This document shows, piece after piece, positions 1 through 6,450 of a stretch of 32,798 bases of DNA. Source of the stretch: Rhodobacterales bacterium UBA7416 (GTDB lineage Bacteria > Pseudomonadota > Alphaproteobacteria > Rhodobacterales > Rhodobacteraceae); contig DKMK01000112.1 in NCBI GenBank assembly GCA_002469545.1, forward strand, positions 1-32,798. Direction: 5' to 3'. Below the pieces are notes generated by a model. It saw only the letters and a program-made list of their open reading frames with translations. It had not been told where the DNA came from and did no database searches. Within the stretch, counting starts at the first letter, position 1. Every line of letters begins with the position of its first letter. Position numbers and translations under genes: made by a program.

Positions 1-201
1 ATTGATTGCATCGGCCACTTCGCCATGCGGCCCAAGGAAATTCCCAAGGATGTGTGGCAGACTGGAACCGATCATTGGGCGGAGTTCGTCGCTGCTTGGC
101 TCGATCCCTGCGGTTTCGGTTAAAGCATGTTGTAAGGACTGAATAATGCCTGATTGGCTGTCCAAAAGCGTGCCATCAAGGTCGAAGAAAATGTTGAGCA
201 T
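1..201 (-). CDS. HAD-superfamily phosphatase, N-terminal part (runs off window)
   Basis: The 67 visible residues begin MLNIFFDLDGTLLDSQSG. This is HAD motif I (DxDGTLxDS) with the nucleophilic Asp at residue 7 and the acid/base Asp at residue 9. The following helical stretch resembles the start of the cap domain of subfamily-I HAD enzymes such as phosphoglycolate phosphatase, but the substrate cannot be told from this fragment. Motifs II-IV lie outside the window, so integrity is unknown. The start is the ATG at 201, with a GGAA sequence about 10 bases upstream. The upstream gap of 87 bases carries three phased GTCTGTA repeats. HAD family is certain; the specific phosphatase role is not. Confidence 0.85.
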   Translation of the reverse strand, partial: MLNIFFDLDGTLLDSQSGIIQSLQHALTETAGIEPSSDELRPMIGSSLPHILGNFLGPHGEVADAIN

Positions 202-228
202 TAACGTTTATTTCCGATGCTGTAATGT

Positions 229-257
229 GTCTGTATTTTGTCTGTAGACCGTCTGTA
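229..257. repeat. Three GTCTGTA heptamers at 11-bp spacing
   Basis: GTCTGTA occurs at 229-235, 240-246 and 251-257, so each copy starts 11 bases after the previous one, about one helical turn. The array sits just upstream of the HAD phosphatase start (read on the minus strand as TACAGAC) and downstream of the stop of the small hypothetical gene. Such phasing would suit cooperative binding of a regulator to one DNA face. That role is inference; the repeats themselves are visible. Confidence 0.4.
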
Positions 258-288
258 TTTCCACAGCTTTGGTGAAGGCGCAAAACTC

Positions 289-651
289 TTAATGTTGCGT
301 ACTGTGAGGCTCGGCTTTTTTGTCTTCGAAAAATGGGGTCAGCTGATACACGACCACGGAGTTTTCATCCAAGGCTTGTTGCATCAATCCGCGTTCTTCG
401 TCGCTGATATCGTGTCCTTGTTCAAGGCGTTCATCAAGCGTGCCGTATCCGGTTACATCCAGCGGGGCCAGATCGGCCTGTTTTAGAATCGCGACGGTTT
501 CGCGCACGGCTTCGGGTTCGTCAACGCCGGATGCGAAACACATCAGTGCGCCGCCTGTGGCACCCTTGGGCAGGCCATCGTTTGGGTTGCGACCCACCTC
601 GACCAGCAGGGTGAATACCATTTGAGGACGTTTTGGTTTTTTATCTGTCAT
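289..651 (-). CDS. Small conserved hypothetical protein (120 aa)
   Basis: This 120-residue soluble protein has no signal peptide or membrane segment, and I do not recognise its family. Its first third is basic and then hydrophobic (KKPKRPQMVFTLLVEVG). The middle has a Gly/Ala-rich loop (GGALMCFASGVDEPEAV), and the C-terminal half is acidic and helical. The ATG at 651 has no Shine-Dalgarno sequence and lies at the edge of a 9-bp-stem inverted repeat (650-680). An internal ATG at codon 11 is a possible alternative start, also without a good ribosome-binding site. It lies 39 bases downstream of the thioredoxin-like gene on the same strand and may be co-transcribed with it. Confidence 0.7.
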   Translation of the reverse strand: MTDKKPKRPQMVFTLLVEVGRNPNDGLPKGATGGALMCFASGVDEPEAVRETVAILKQADLAPLDVTGYGTLDERLEQGHDISDEERGLMQQALDENSVVVYQLTPFFEDKKAEPHSTQH

Positions 652-680
652 GGGCGCGGGTATAGATCACGCGCGCCCAT
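650..680. other. 9-bp inverted repeat reaching into a start codon
   Basis: ATGGGCGCG at 650-658 pairs perfectly with CGCGCCCAT at 672-680 around a 13-base loop. On the minus strand the hairpin lies between the thioredoxin-like gene and the small hypothetical gene, and it includes two bases of the latter's start codon. No U-tract follows on either strand, so a classical terminator is unlikely. A translation-masking structure or a processing site is possible. Confidence 0.4.
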
Positions 681-690
681 GAGGAAAGCG

Positions 691-1110
691 TTAAGACGTA
701 GCGGCGGCAAGCGCCGTATCCATCAATTCCTTGATCGCGTTGTACCCTGTGCCAGCTACGATGCGACCCAGTTCTGCGTCGCCTTTGAGCACGATCAATG
801 TGGAACGGCGTGGGATGCTGTGATCCTTGGAAATCGCGTGGCCGCTGAATTCATCATAGTCGACGCGCACGAATGTGATGTTTGCGTCATATGCAGCATT
901 TTCGCCGCGTAGTTGACCCATTCTGCGTTCTTGGGCGGCGCAGGTTGAACACCAATCTGTTGCGTAATCGATGAAGACTGTTTTGCCTTGGGCCAGCAAT
1001 TCCTTAACCAAGCCATCGGTGTAGGCTAATGTTGATTTATCCATGGCGAATGCTGCTGGCGCGATTGCCGTGGCGGCCAGTGATGTGGCGATGAATGTTC
1101 TGCGTTTCAT
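691..1110 (-). CDS. Exported thioredoxin-like protein
   Basis: This 139-residue protein starts MKRRTFIATSLAATAIAPAAFA, an arginine-containing export signal that may be Tat-type. The thioredoxin fold follows, with redox motif WCSTC at about residues 53-57 and a C-terminal part ending VAGTGYNAIKELMDTAL. Where classical thioredoxins carry the conserved cis-proline before Thr, this one reads PRRSTLIVL, apparently with Ser at that place. It lies 10 bases downstream of the CcdA-like gene and has a strong ribosome-binding site (AGGAG) in the gap. The pair looks like a split DsbD: the membrane protein passes electrons from cytoplasmic thioredoxin to this periplasmic partner. The final target (cytochrome c maturation, methionine sulfoxide or other thiols) cannot be read from the sequence. 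Confidence 0.85.
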   Translation of the reverse strand: MKRRTFIATSLAATAIAPAAFAMDKSTLAYTDGLVKELLAQGKTVFIDYATDWCSTCAAQERRMGQLRGENAAYDANITFVRVDYDEFSGHAISKDHSIPRRSTLIVLKGDAELGRIVAGTGYNAIKELMDTALAAATS

Positions 1111-1120
1111 TGTGATTCTC

Positions 1121-1834
1121 CTAAAGTGCGACGGACAGGTCTGTCAGCCAATATGGTAAATGTTCAATGGCCCAGCGTTCAGCCACGTGGTGAAAGCGGG
1201 TCAGGATCATGACCCCGACCGCGATGAAGACCGCGCCCATGATGGGTTTGGATTTTTCGGCGATGCCGCGTAATTTTTGTGCGCGGGCGCGGATTAGGTT
1301 TTGACCGCCCAGCCCGATGCCCAGGATTAAGGTGGATACACCAAGGGCGAAGAACACCATGATCAGGAAGGCCCAGAACAGGCTGTCGCCTTGGCTGGCC
1401 AATGCGATGGCACCACCAAGTGTGGGGCCGATGCAGGGTGACCAGACGGCGCCCAGCAGGAGGCCACCGATGAATTGACCGCGTAGGCCTGTGGATGTGC
1501 TGGCGTCAATTTGCGTGTCTGCGTTGGCCGCGAATTTTGTCATTGCCTGTTCAAACATGCGGGACAGTGGTGGGGTGATTAGGATGATGCCGAAGACGAC
1601 CATCATCCATGCGCCGATGGTTGAGAGTTGGTCAGGGCCAAGGCCGAGGGTGCGCCCGAAGACGGATATGAACATACCGAAACCGACGAAGGCGGTGGAC
1701 ATGCCAAGGGCCAATGCAATGGGGCCGCGTTTGTCGGCGTTTAGGGCGGTGACAAGGACGATGGGCAACACCGGCAGGACGCAAGGGTTGATCAGGGTGA
1801 GGAGGCCCGCGAGGTATGCGAAGATTAATTCCAT
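1121..1834 (-). CDS. CcdA/DsbD-beta-type thiol-disulfide transporter
   Basis: This 237-residue protein has about six membrane segments. The two family cysteines are present in their usual settings: NPCVLPVLP in the first segment and WSPCIGPTLGG in the fourth. In this family the pair carries reducing equivalents across the inner membrane to an extracytoplasmic thioredoxin-like protein. That partner is probably the product of the next gene, 10 bases downstream. The length is normal for CcdA proteins. The start is the ATG at 1834, with only a weak GGTG upstream. The 105 bases upstream (1835-1939) hold no gene and presumably contain the operon promoter, though I could not identify a convincing one. 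Confidence 0.92.
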   Translation of the reverse strand: MELIFAYLAGLLTLINPCVLPVLPIVLVTALNADKRGPIALALGMSTAFVGFGMFISVFGRTLGLGPDQLSTIGAWMMVVFGIILITPPLSRMFEQAMTKFAANADTQIDASTSTGLRGQFIGGLLLGAVWSPCIGPTLGGAIALASQGDSLFWAFLIMVFFALGVSTLILGIGLGGQNLIRARAQKLRGIAEKSKPIMGAVFIAVGVMILTRFHHVAERWAIEHLPYWLTDLSVAL

Positions 1835-1939
1835 GCGCGCACCATGCGTTATTGTTGGTGCAGGGGCAATTCGCGGGTGGTCAACAGTTTGTTAGTATTA
1901 TTACAATGGAAAAGGCGGGGTTGTTGTATTACCCACAGC

Positions 1940-2470
1940 TTATCGCATGCGATGTACAACGGTTTGGGTATTTGTTTTGCTTGATTTACCATCACCTTGA
2001 AGGCGTCGTTTATGATTGAGTTGCGCAGGCGGATTTGTTGCGTCCTTAACGGTCTCTCTTTCAAGTTTGGGTACCTTCGCTTGTTCTTTAGCCAATTCCA
2101 TATTCACCTTCGCGCGTTCTTTGGATGAAAATATCCACGTAAAGAAAAACATAAACGGCATGATGGGTGTGATGAGCGCAAAAAAGAAGGGGGCCCATAC
2201 TCCTTTGGTGCGGTAGTGTTTGGTTAAACTTACCAAAATAATCCAAATCGCAATTGGTACCCCAACGAGCAAAAACCCTGCTGCGATACCATCAACGGCG
2301 TTTTGCACGGCCTCATTTTCGACTTGTGAACTTAGCCCCAAAACGAACATCGATAGAACGATCAGCGCGAACACAAAGAGCATACGAAAACCAAAACGGC
2401 CACCCGTAATTACACCTGCTGGCGAGAGCCAACTACCGATGCTTGACACCTTTGTTCGTTGGCCGCTCAA
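1940..2470 (-). CDS. Small membrane protein of unknown function
   Basis: This 176-residue protein has three predicted membrane segments (about residues 28-48, 60-83 and 90-113), a lysine/glutamate-rich stretch after them and a polar basic tail. I do not recognise a family. The start is a TTG at 2470, supported by AAGGGGA five bases upstream. The same AAAGGGGAACACA leader precedes the UMF1 transporter ATG at 8679, which favours this non-ATG start. The next upstream gene relic is the decayed dapD fragment, so the ancestral order was probably dapD followed by this gene. Confidence 0.65.
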   Translation of the reverse strand: MSGQRTKVSSIGSWLSPAGVITGGRFGFRMLFVFALIVLSMFVLGLSSQVENEAVQNAVDGIAAGFLLVGVPIAIWIILVSLTKHYRTKGVWAPFFFALITPIMPFMFFFTWIFSSKERAKVNMELAKEQAKVPKLERETVKDATNPPAQLNHKRRLQGDGKSSKTNTQTVVHRMR

Positions 2471-2484
2471 TGTGTTCCCCTTTG

Positions 2485-2510
2485 TGCGACCATCCCGAAA
2501 GATGGTCGCA
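2485..2510 (-). other. Perfect 10-bp hairpin, UUCG-like loop on the minus strand
   Basis: TGCGACCATC at 2485-2494 is the exact reverse complement of 2501-2510, with a 6-base loop. Read on the minus strand, the loop TTTCGG can close to a UUCG tetraloop, which favours a minus-strand RNA structure. No U-tract follows on that strand. It sits between the stop of the dapD relic and the TTG start of the membrane protein. It may be the original dapD 3' end structure or a leader element of the membrane protein gene. Confidence 0.5.
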
Positions 2511-2516
2511 ATTTTA

Positions 2517-2700
2517 TTAGTCGCGCAACAACTCGTTGATTGATGTTTTTGAACGAGTTTTTGCGTCTGCCGTTTTCACAATAATAGCACAGCATGTAAT
2601 CACACACTTAAATGACAAGGAACCCCAGCAGCAACTGAGTTTGGTGGCATTTCGCCAAATGAGATTGTGCCAGTTTCACGATAGGCTGTTTCTGTGGGTA
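2517..2700 (-). pseudogene. Decayed duplicate of the dapD 3' end
   Basis: The plus-strand bases from 2517 match those from 3841 (the 3' end of intact dapD) at about 50 of the first 52 positions. Weaker but clear similarity continues to about 2700, matching about 4030. On the minus strand, the last 24 codons read CAIIVKTADAKTRSKT followed by SINELLRD and a stop. This differs from DapD at only about three positions. Further upstream the frame decays, with a net loss of about six bases. There is no start or catalytic region. Homology ends exactly at the stop codon; the sequences downstream of the two stops are unrelated. It is a 3' fragment left by duplication or by recombination at the dapD end. 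Confidence 0.85.
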
Positions 2701-2722
2701 ACACCAAGAGTGCACCACACGA

Positions 2723-3670
2723 TCATTTTCGCTTGATCGCAGATTCACCAAGTATCTCGTACCACAAACTGCCCCCGCCAATTTTATATCGATCGCCCAT
2801 AAGTTCTTCCAAAACTTCCATTTTTTCTTTTTGAAGAAAATGTGTCCCGAATACCACCTTGTACCTTTGGGTATTGAGAAGATGTGCCATCAAAATATAT
2901 TGCTCTCCCCAATATATTTTCGCTTCTATCATCGCACGTTTATTGCGTGGGTATGGCAGGCCAACATCATGTGCGTGTACAAGGACACCAGCGGGAAGGT
3001 AGGGTAAGATTTTTAGATAAAAATACACAGTATCGCTACCCGTTTTTATGGTATGTGACCCATCATAGAACAACAAATCACCGGGCTTTAGAGTTGAGAA
3101 AAGCCAATCTCTGTCTATCTCTTGGATTGGCTTTTGCAAAAATTCGACGTCTGATAATTCAGTAATTTCGGTGCGTGGACAAGGGTCGATACATGTCAGT
3201 TTGCCTGTTTTATTTTCATGAACCGCTTGATGGGCAATATGTGTGCTGAAGCCAGAACCAATTTCGATTACATTTTTCGGCTTCAGTTTTTTAATTAATC
3301 CGTAATAGGCAAGAGCGTCGACGCTGGAAAATTGACCGTTGTTCCAGAAATAACCAGAATCACCATCGATTGGTGCATCAAAAGATGCTGCCGAGCTGAT
3401 GAGATCTTTTGCAGTGGCCACATTAACATCGAGATCAAAAACCTCTTTGTCAAAAAAAGGTGGCTTGCCGTCAGCATATTCAAACGATGCGTCGATTTCA
3501 TCAAGTGATGGCGTCTCGGAATAAAAATCATGTCGGCCTAGGTTAACGCCCGCCCGCTCCAAGTTGCGACGAGTTTCTCCTTTTGCCCACTTATATTTCC
3601 GCCCTAAACGGATCAGTTCCAAAAGCTCATCTTTTGGTGAATCGTATTTGTTAATCATTATTGAAATCAT
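2723..3670 (-). CDS. Class I SAM-dependent methyltransferase
   Basis: This 315-residue protein has a Rossmann methyltransferase core after an N-terminal region of about 130 residues. Motif I reads VIEIGSGFSTHIA. Further on are LLFYDGSHTIKTGSD and the post-motif strand AGVLVHAHDVGLPYP. The pattern resembles the Methyltransf_24 group found near glycan and secondary-metabolite loci; the substrate is unknown. The gene is AT-richer than its surroundings: I counted 21, 24 and 24 G+C in the 60-base rows at 2821, 3061 and 3421, against 33 in the dapD row at 4201. It lies between intact dapD and a relic of the dapD 3' end, which suggests acquisition at that site. The start may be 3670 or the in-frame ATG at 3658, which has the better upstream GGGATGA. 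Confidence 0.8.
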   Translation of the reverse strand: MISIMINKYDSPKDELLELIRLGRKYKWAKGETRRNLERAGVNLGRHDFYSETPSLDEIDASFEYADGKPPFFDKEVFDLDVNVATAKDLISSAASFDAPIDGDSGYFWNNGQFSSVDALAYYGLIKKLKPKNVIEIGSGFSTHIAHQAVHENKTGKLTCIDPCPRTEITELSDVEFLQKPIQEIDRDWLFSTLKPGDLLFYDGSHTIKTGSDTVYFYLKILPYLPAGVLVHAHDVGLPYPRNKRAMIEAKIYWGEQYILMAHLLNTQRYKVVFGTHFLQKEKMEVLEELMGDRYKIGGGSLWYEILGESAIKRK

Positions 3671-3790
3671 CCCACATTGGCGGACAAACTATTTTATCTA
3701 ACCAGTATTTCTCGTTACGGAACCATAAAATCTGGTAACACAAAAGCTGTAATGTCTGTTATATAAATTTCTAAGTCTGGATAAAGTACG

Positions 3791-3818
3791 AAAAAGCGCA
3801 AGGGGAATTCCCCTGCGC
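3791..3818 (-). terminator. Intrinsic terminator of dapD
   Basis: Read on the minus strand, GCGCAGGGGAA pairs with TTCCCCTTGCGC (one bulged base) and is followed by TTTTT at 3795-3791. It lies 22 bases past the dapD stop. It also separates dapD from the methyltransferase gene, which therefore needs its own promoter in 3671-3790; that stretch holds no gene and no promoter I would name. Confidence 0.8.
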
Positions 3819-3840
3819 CTTTGCTTTTGAATGCTTACCT

Positions 3841-4668
3841 TTAGTCGCGCAACAACTCGTTGATTGATGTTTTCGAACGGGTTTTTGCGTCTACTTTTTT
3901 CACGATGACCGCACAGTACAAGTTCACGCCGTTTTTCGATGGCATCGAACCTGCAACAACAACAGAGCCTGCTGGCACTTCGCCGTACATGACTTCGCCA
4001 GTTTCGCGGTCTACGATTTTTGTGGATTGGCCGATGAATACGCCCATGCCCAAAACCGCGCCTTCGCGGACGATACAGCCTTCGACCACTTCGGAGCGTG
4101 CGCCGATGAAACAGTTGTCTTCGATGATTGTTGGGCCTGCTTGCATTGGTTCCAATACGCCGCCGATGCCAACGCCGCCTGATAGGTGAACGTTTTTACC
4201 GATTTGTGCGCATGAACCAACTGTGGCCCAGCCGTCAACCATCGAACCTTCGTCAACGAAGGCGCCGATGTTTACGAATGATGGCATCAAAACCACGCCC
4301 GGTGCGATGTATGCAGAGCGGCGTACGATTGAACCTGGTACAGCACGGAAACCTGCCGTGCGCCATTCTGCGTCGCCCCAGCCTGCGAATTTTGAGGGTA
4401 CTTTGTCCCACCAAGATGTGCCGCCGTTGGAACCGCTGATTTGTTCCATATCGTTTAGGCGGAATGACAAAAGCACAGCTTTTTTGGCCCATTGGTTTAC
4501 GTGCCAATCACCTGATGCTGTTGGTTCTGCGACGCGTAATGTGCCGCTGTCGAGTGCGGCCAAAGTCGCCTCGATTGCGTCGCGTGTTTCGCCTGTTGTT
4601 GCAGGTGTTACGCCATCACGGGCTTCCCATGCGGCTTCGATGGCGGTTTCTAATTGTGCATTTGACAT
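3841..4668 (-). CDS. dapD: 2,3,4,5-tetrahydropyridine-2,6-dicarboxylate N-succinyltransferase
   Basis: This is the succinyl-CoA-dependent step of lysine and diaminopimelate synthesis, in the cytoplasm. The 275 residues match the usual length. An N-terminal helical domain is followed by a left-handed beta-helix of hexapeptide repeats (for example VDGWATVGSCAQIGKNVHLS and GGVLEPMQAGPTIIED), then the C-terminal VKKVDAKTRSKTSINELLRD. The ATG at 4668 has GGAGAG a few bases upstream. It is transcribed divergently from the LOG-family gene across 100 bases and ends in a clear terminator. Its last 190 or so bases have a decayed second copy at 2517-2700. Confidence 0.97.
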   Translation of the reverse strand: MSNAQLETAIEAAWEARDGVTPATTGETRDAIEATLAALDSGTLRVAEPTASGDWHVNQWAKKAVLLSFRLNDMEQISGSNGGTSWWDKVPSKFAGWGDAEWRTAGFRAVPGSIVRRSAYIAPGVVLMPSFVNIGAFVDEGSMVDGWATVGSCAQIGKNVHLSGGVGIGGVLEPMQAGPTIIEDNCFIGARSEVVEGCIVREGAVLGMGVFIGQSTKIVDRETGEVMYGEVPAGSVVVAGSMPSKNGVNLYCAVIVKKVDAKTRSKTSINELLRD

Positions 4669-4768
4669 GGTGGCTCTCCAAAACTTGACGTTACATTATT
4701 ATGTAGACCCTATAGAGATAACAACGAAAGCGTGCAATGTGACACGCGTAAAAACAGGGAATACCGAC
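4669..4768. promoter_or_regulatory. Divergent promoter region between dapD and the LOG gene
   Basis: These 100 bases must hold both promoters. On the minus strand TTGTTA, then 15 bases, then CATAAT (before dapD) is a plausible -35/-10 pair. On the plus strand TTGACG at 4685-4690 is a good -35, but the best -10 (TATAGA at 4711) gives a long 20-base spacer. The GGAGAG of dapD and the AGGGA of the LOG gene flank the region. No operator motif is obvious. Confidence 0.35.
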
Positions 4769-5578
4769 ATGGCTAGAAAACAAGTAACATTTCCGAATGC
4801 CGAAACAGATGTAAAAGTTGCCGGCGGCATGCCAGAAACAGCGCAAACCAAGGCGCCTGCGTATCGTTTGGCGTTTAATGATCCAGACTTTTTGTGTTCT
4901 GACGAATTGCGGTCCATTCGTATTCAGCTGGAAATGATGAAGCCAGAGATGATTTTGGCAGAGCGTGGGATTGAAAGTACGATCGTTATGTTTGGCGGCG
5001 CGCGTATTCCAGACCCCGTGAAAAAGGATGAGGCGCGTACGAAAACGTTGTCCGATTTATCCAAATATTACGAAGAGGCGCGTAAGTTTGCCCATTTGGT
5101 GACGTTGCGCAGCATGGAAAGTTACGGCAAGCAAGATGTGGTTGTTACAGGCGGTGGCCCAGGTGTGATGGAAGCGGGTAATCGCGGCGCGGCAGAGGCA
5201 GGTGGTTCATCCATCGCGTTGAATATCGTATTGCCGTTTGAGCAAGCGCCGAATGAATATTGTACACCTGAGTTGTGTTTCAATTTCCACTACTTTGCCA
5301 CGCGCAAAATTCATTTTCTTATGCGTGCCAAAGTTGTGACGGCATTCCCGGGTGGATTTGGAACGTTGGATGAATTGTTTGAAACACTGACGTTGATCCA
5401 GACGCAACGCATGAAGCGCGTGCCGATTTTGTTGTTTGGCGAAAAGTTTTGGCGTTCAATCATCAACTGGGAAACATTGGCCGAAGCTGGCACAATTGCT
5501 GAAGATGATTTGGAATTGTTTAAGTTCGTGGAAACCGCCGAAGAGGCGATTGAAGCGATGGATAATTGGGACGCATAA
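4769..5578 (+). CDS. LOG-family (TIGR00730-type) nucleotide 5'-monophosphate phosphoribohydrolase-like protein
   Basis: The 269 residues contain both family signatures: GGGPGVMEAGNRGA (about 128-141) and PGGFGTLDE (about 194-202). These form the nucleotide-binding and catalytic pocket of LOG-type enzymes, which cleave the base from nucleoside monophosphates (cytokinin-activating LOG and related bacterial nucleosidases). It is longer than the short LOG proteins of about 190 residues because of an N-terminal extension of about 65 residues. The start is the ATG at 4769 with AGGGA eight bases upstream. The reading frame stays open back to 4223, but that stretch is antisense to dapD and lacks coding character. 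The true substrate is unknown. Confidence 0.9.
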   Translation: MARKQVTFPNAETDVKVAGGMPETAQTKAPAYRLAFNDPDFLCSDELRSIRIQLEMMKPEMILAERGIESTIVMFGGARIPDPVKKDEARTKTLSDLSKYYEEARKFAHLVTLRSMESYGKQDVVVTGGGPGVMEAGNRGAAEAGGSSIALNIVLPFEQAPNEYCTPELCFNFHYFATRKIHFLMRAKVVTAFPGGFGTLDELFETLTLIQTQRMKRVPILLFGEKFWRSIINWETLAEAGTIAEDDLELFKFVETAEEAIEAMDNWDA

Positions 5579-5583
5579 CGAAT

Positions 5584-6450
5584 TTAAGGTACTAATTTGT
5601 ATTCGACGATTTCGCTGGTTTGGAAGAACTGAAAATTGTCATCTGAAATCATCGTGACGCGCAGGCCCCCTGTCGCGTCACGCCACACGCTGATGCCTTC
5701 GAGGTTGTCGTGTTGGCCAAGGTTCGTCACCAATAATTCACGTTCGTCCGTCAAGCCTGTATCGGTTAGAGAAAAACTGCGCACGCGTGATCCAAATCCA
5801 AATAGCCCGCGAAAATCACGTTCCAGCAGATAAAAACGCCCATCTGGACCGATGTCTGCCCCAACCGGCAGGTGTCGGCCGCGCCGTGGAATGTTTGCGA
5901 AGATGCCCCATTTTCCCTTGGCGGCGCGCCACAAAGGGAACGGGCGATCTGTTTCGCCTGATCGTTCTGGGAGCGTATATAAATGGCCTTGGGCTGAGAC
6001 GGCCAATGCTTCGAGGCCAGAATTGTTTTGGAGGTTTTTAAACGCTGGGGCGCCTTTGATGGATCGGGCGGGGGCCGTGACTTTGTCGAACATCCGGATA
6101 CGATGGTTACCTTCGAATGAGACGAAAATATTGCCGGCTTTGTCTACAGCCAATCCTTCGGCATCGGAATCGTTACCTTTGTAAGGCGTACCGTTGACGC
6201 CGATCATGCGGACGAGTGGGTTTAGGGCGCCGCCTGACAGTTTTCCGTCTGTGCGTTTGATGGTGCCTTTTTGGAAACGGCCTGCGTCGGACAGTGCCAG
6301 AAACGTTTCGCCGCCTTCGTAGACGTGAATGGCTGACAGACCGCCGAAGTTGCCTTGTTTGCTTTGGAGTTCTATTTGCGAGACAAATTCAAGGTGTTGC
6401 GCACCGACAGGTGTTGCAAGGCACAAAACCGTCAGAATTACGCGGATCAT
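5584..6450 (-). CDS. Secreted phytase-like/esterase-like beta-propeller protein
   Basis: This 288-residue protein has an N-terminal signal peptide (MIRVILTVLCLATPVGAQ). The body matches the 'esterase-like activity of phytase' type: GGLSAIHVYEGGETFLALSD near the start, DAEGLAVDKAGNIFVSFE in the middle, and DNLEGISVWRDATGG near the end. Such repeats suggest a calcium-binding beta-propeller. No catalytic role can be assigned from sequence. The ATG at 6450 overlaps the mepA stop as ATGA, so translation is probably coupled. An in-frame upstream ATG at 6474 would put eight extra residues before the signal peptide and is less likely. The position after mepA suggests joint expression in the periplasm, not a shared function. 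Confidence 0.85.
   Translation of the reverse strand: MIRVILTVLCLATPVGAQHLEFVSQIELQSKQGNFGGLSAIHVYEGGETFLALSDAGRFQKGTIKRTDGKLSGGALNPLVRMIGVNGTPYKGNDSDAEGLAVDKAGNIFVSFEGNHRIRMFDKVTAPARSIKGAPAFKNLQNNSGLEALAVSAQGHLYTLPERSGETDRPFPLWRAAKGKWGIFANIPRRGRHLPVGADIGPDGRFYLLERDFRGLFGFGSRVRSFSLTDTGLTDERELLVTNLGQHDNLEGISVWRDATGGLRVTMISDDNFQFFQTSEIVEYKLVP

Noticed and set aside
622..912. Plus-strand open frame of 96 codons over the thioredoxin-like gene
   Set aside because: It is a shadow frame opposite a recognisable thioredoxin-like protein, with no family features.
2220..2543. Plus-strand open frame of 107 codons opposite the small membrane protein
   Set aside because: The minus-strand frame has hydrophobic segments and a ribosome-binding site; the plus-strand frame is Ser/Pro/Ile-rich shadow that runs into the dapD relic.
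2517..4030. Direct repeats as the ends of a transposon
   Set aside because: The repeats are a gene 3' end and its relic; there is no transposase, terminal inverted repeat or short target duplication.
4223..4768. Long 5' extension of the LOG-family reading frame
   Set aside because: It is antisense to dapD, shows no protein-like character, and a good ribosome-binding site and family start exist at 4769.
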